Under the pieces are notes generated by a model that saw nothing but the letters and a program-made list of their open reading frames with translations, was not told where the DNA came from and did not search any database. From the NCBI GenBank assembly GCA_019746355.1, contig JAIESC010000262.1, forward strand, positions 1 to 16,607: a stretch of 16,607 bases of DNA, written 5' to 3'. The first letter of the stretch is position 1, and the number at the start of each line of letters is the position of its first letter. Origin of the DNA: Xanthobacteraceae bacterium. Its GTDB lineage: Bacteria > Pseudomonadota > Alphaproteobacteria > Rhizobiales > Xanthobacteraceae. Position numbers and translations under genes: made by a program. Positions 14,892-16,607 of this stretch are shown piece after piece.

Positions 14892-16607
14892 TTAACTCGC
14901 CCGCTCATGGAAGAAATCGTGGATCTTGCGCGCGGTCTCCTCGTTGATGCCCGGCACCTCCGAGAGATCGGCGAGCGAGGCGCGCTCGATGGCCTTCAGC
15001 GTGCCGAAATGATGCAGCAGCGCACGCTTGCGGGTGGGACCGATGCCGGGAATTTCCTGAAGGCCCGCCTCGCGGATGTCCTTCTTGCGCCGGGTGCGGT
15101 GCGAGCCGATGGCGAAACGGTGCGCCTCGTCGCGCAGTCGCTGGATGAAATAGAGCAACGGATCGCGCGGCGGCAGTTTCACCGCGGGCTTGTCCGTCAG
15201 ATAGAACGTCTCGTTGCCGGCATCGCGGTCCGGCCCCTTGGCGACGCCGATCATCGGCACGCCGGTGACGCCCAGCGCCGCAAGCGTCTCCCGCGCGGCG
15301 TTGAGCTGGCCCTGCCCGCCGTCGATCAACACGAGATCAGGCCAGGGCGACTCGCGATCGTCGTCCGCATCCGCGGGCGGCGGCATGTCGCCCGAGATCG
15401 CCGCAACCTTGATGGCCTCGGCGGGATCGGCCGGCGGCGCGCCGCGCGGCGCCTCGGTCATCAGCCGCTTGAAGCGGCGCTCCAACACCTCGCGCATCAT
15501 GCCGAAGTCGTCGCCGGGCGTGAGCTCCGTCGAGCGGATGTTGAACTTGCGGTACTGGTTCTTGCGGAAACCTTCCGGCCCCGCAACGATCATCGCGCCG
15601 ACCGCGTTCGAGCCCTGGATGTGGCTGTTGTCGTAGACCTCGATCCGCTGCGGCACGCGCGGCAGGCCGAAGGTCTCGGCGAGGCCTTTCAACAGCTTCT
15701 GTTGCGACGAGGTGTCGGCGAGCTTCCTCCCGAGCGCCTCGCGGGCGTTGACCAGCGCGTGCGCGACGAGCTCCTTCTTCTCGCCCCGCTGCGGCACCGA
15801 GACCTCGACCCTTCGGCTGCCCTTTGCGGTCAGCGCTTCGGCCAAAAGCTCGCGCTCGGGGATGTCGTGCGACAGCAGGATCAGCGAGGGCGCAGGCTTG
15901 TCGTCATAGAACTGCGCCAGGAACGCGCCCAGCACCTCGCCCGGCCCGAGCGTCCGGTCCGCCTTGGGAAAATAGGCGCGGTTGCCCCAGTTCTGGCCGG
16001 TGCGGAAGAAGAACACCTCGATGCCGCTGAACCCGCCGTCCTGGTGGATGGCGAACACGTCGGCCTCCTCGGTGCTGCGCGGGTTGATCCCTTGCGTCGA
16101 TTGCACCGCCGACAGCGCCGCGAGGCGGTCGCGGTAGATCGCGGCGCGCTCGAAATCGAGCTCGGCGGATGCCTTCTCCATCTCGGCGGAGAGCTCGTCG
16201 CGCACCGCTTGGCTTCGGCCGGAGAGGAACGCGTTGGCCTCGCGCACCAGCTCGGCGTAGCCGGCGAAATCGATCTCGTGGGTGCACGGCGCCGAGCAGC
16301 GCTTGATCTGGTGCAACAGGCAGGGCCGCGTCCGGCTCTCGAAGAAGCCATCCGAGCAGGAGCGCAGCAGGAACGCGCGCTGCAGCGCGGTGATGGTGCG
16401 GTTGACCGCCCACACCGAGGCGAACGGCCCGTAATAGCTGCCTTCGCGCGCGCGCGCGCCGCGGTGCTTGAGGATCTGCGGCGCCCAGTGATCGGCGGTG
16501 ATCAGGATATAGGGAAACGACTTGTCGTCGCGCAGCAGCACGTTGAAGCGCGGCCGCAGGCGCTTGATCAGGTTGGCTTCGAGCAGCAGCGCCTCGGTCT
16601 CGGTCCC
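14892..16607 (-). CDS. uvrC: Excinuclease ABC subunit C, N-terminus cut by window edge
   Basis: 571 residues are visible; the frame is open to the right edge ([30 protein letters not shown]), so the start and the first half of the GIY-YIG nuclease domain lie outside. Next come the conserved [12 protein letters not shown] (about residues 98-109 of the visible part), the UVR helix [17 protein letters not shown] that contacts UvrB, the RNase-H-like nuclease with [17 protein letters not shown] and [14 protein letters not shown], then [12 protein letters not shown]. The C-terminal helix-hairpin-helix pair is [18 protein letters not shown] and [16 protein letters not shown]. UvrC makes both incisions around bulky DNA damage in nucleotide excision repair. 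No defect is visible. Confidence 0.97.
   Translation of the reverse strand, partial: GTETEALLLEANLIKRLRPRFNVLLRDDKSFPYILITADHWAPQILKHRGARAREGSYYGPFASVWAVNRTITALQRAFLLRSCSDGFFESRTRPCLLHQIKRCSAPCTHEIDFAGYAELVREANAFLSGRSQAVRDELSAEMEKASAELDFERAAIYRDRLAALSAVQSTQGINPRSTEEADVFAIHQDGGFSGIEVFFFRTGQNWGNRAYFPKADRTLGPGEVLGAFLAQFYDDKPAPSLILLSHDIPERELLAEALTAKGSRRVEVSVPQRGEKKELVAHALVNAREALGRKLADTSSQQKLLKGLAETFGLPRVPQRIEVYDNSHIQGSNAVGAMIVAGPEGFRKNQYRKFNIRSTELTPGDDFGMMREVLERRFKRLMTEAPRGAPPADPAEAIKVAAISGDMPPPADADDDRESPWPDLVLIDGGQGQLNAARETLAALGVTGVPMIGVAKGPDRDAGNETFYLTDKPAVKLPPRDPLLYFIQRLRDEAHRFAIGSHRTRRKKDIREAGLQEIPGIGPTRKRALLHHFGTLKAIERASLADLSEVPGINEETARKIHDFFHERAS

Overview
The window looks like chromosomal DNA of a GC-rich alphaproteobacterium of the Bradyrhizobium / Rhodopseudomonas / Afipia type. 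This is inferred from codon use, from the neighbourhood uvrC ... pgsA-moaD-moaE, from the MarR / OmpR-type regulator / EnvZ-type kinase string next to a branched-chain aminotransferase, and from palindromic intergenic repeats ending in a GGCGCGCCCCGGAATGAC-like arm. Nearly everything is on the minus strand; the aminotransferase is the only clear plus-strand gene.

Right to left in transcription order: uvrC (cut by the right edge, 14892-16607) is followed by an intergenic palindromic repeat, then a cytosine-deaminase-like amidohydrolase (13383-14618). Next comes the tight pgsA-moaD-moaE group (phosphatidylglycerophosphate synthase and the two subunits of molybdopterin synthase). A secreted Vgb-like beta-propeller protein, an exported DUF1460-type papain-fold enzyme and prmB follow. 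A second copy of the palindromic repeat sits between the convergent prmB and ilvE-like genes. The ilvE-like gene (7965-8855) is divergent from an operon marR - response regulator - histidine kinase (7730 to 5065).

The most interesting part is 312-4858: a compact, translationally coupled cluster of a cis-prenyltransferase (uppS-like), a large membrane VIT-domain protein ending in a PEP-CTERM-like signal (VPEPHEWAL, transmembrane stretch, RQRR), an exosortase with the Cys/Arg/His triad, and a small EpsI-like partner. It looks like a self-contained single-substrate exosortase system with its own polyprenyl synthase. Three copies of a 17-bp dyad (consensus near ACTTTACAATGCAAAGT) lie at its promoter and start codon, suggesting one dedicated repressor encoded elsewhere.

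The cluster is bracketed by a direct repeat. The last 31 codons plus stop of the histidine kinase gene (5065-5160) recur as an orphan, in-frame remnant at 216-311 (about 81 % DNA identity, 26 of 31 residues), immediately after the stop codon of the EpsI-like gene. Beyond the remnant lies a cupin gene cut by the left edge. The simplest reading is that the exosortase cluster was inserted at the 3' end of the kinase gene, rebuilding that end and leaving the old end behind next to the cupin gene.

No tRNA, rRNA, CRISPR array, transposase or integrase gene was recognised. No stretch longer than 300 bases is without a gene.
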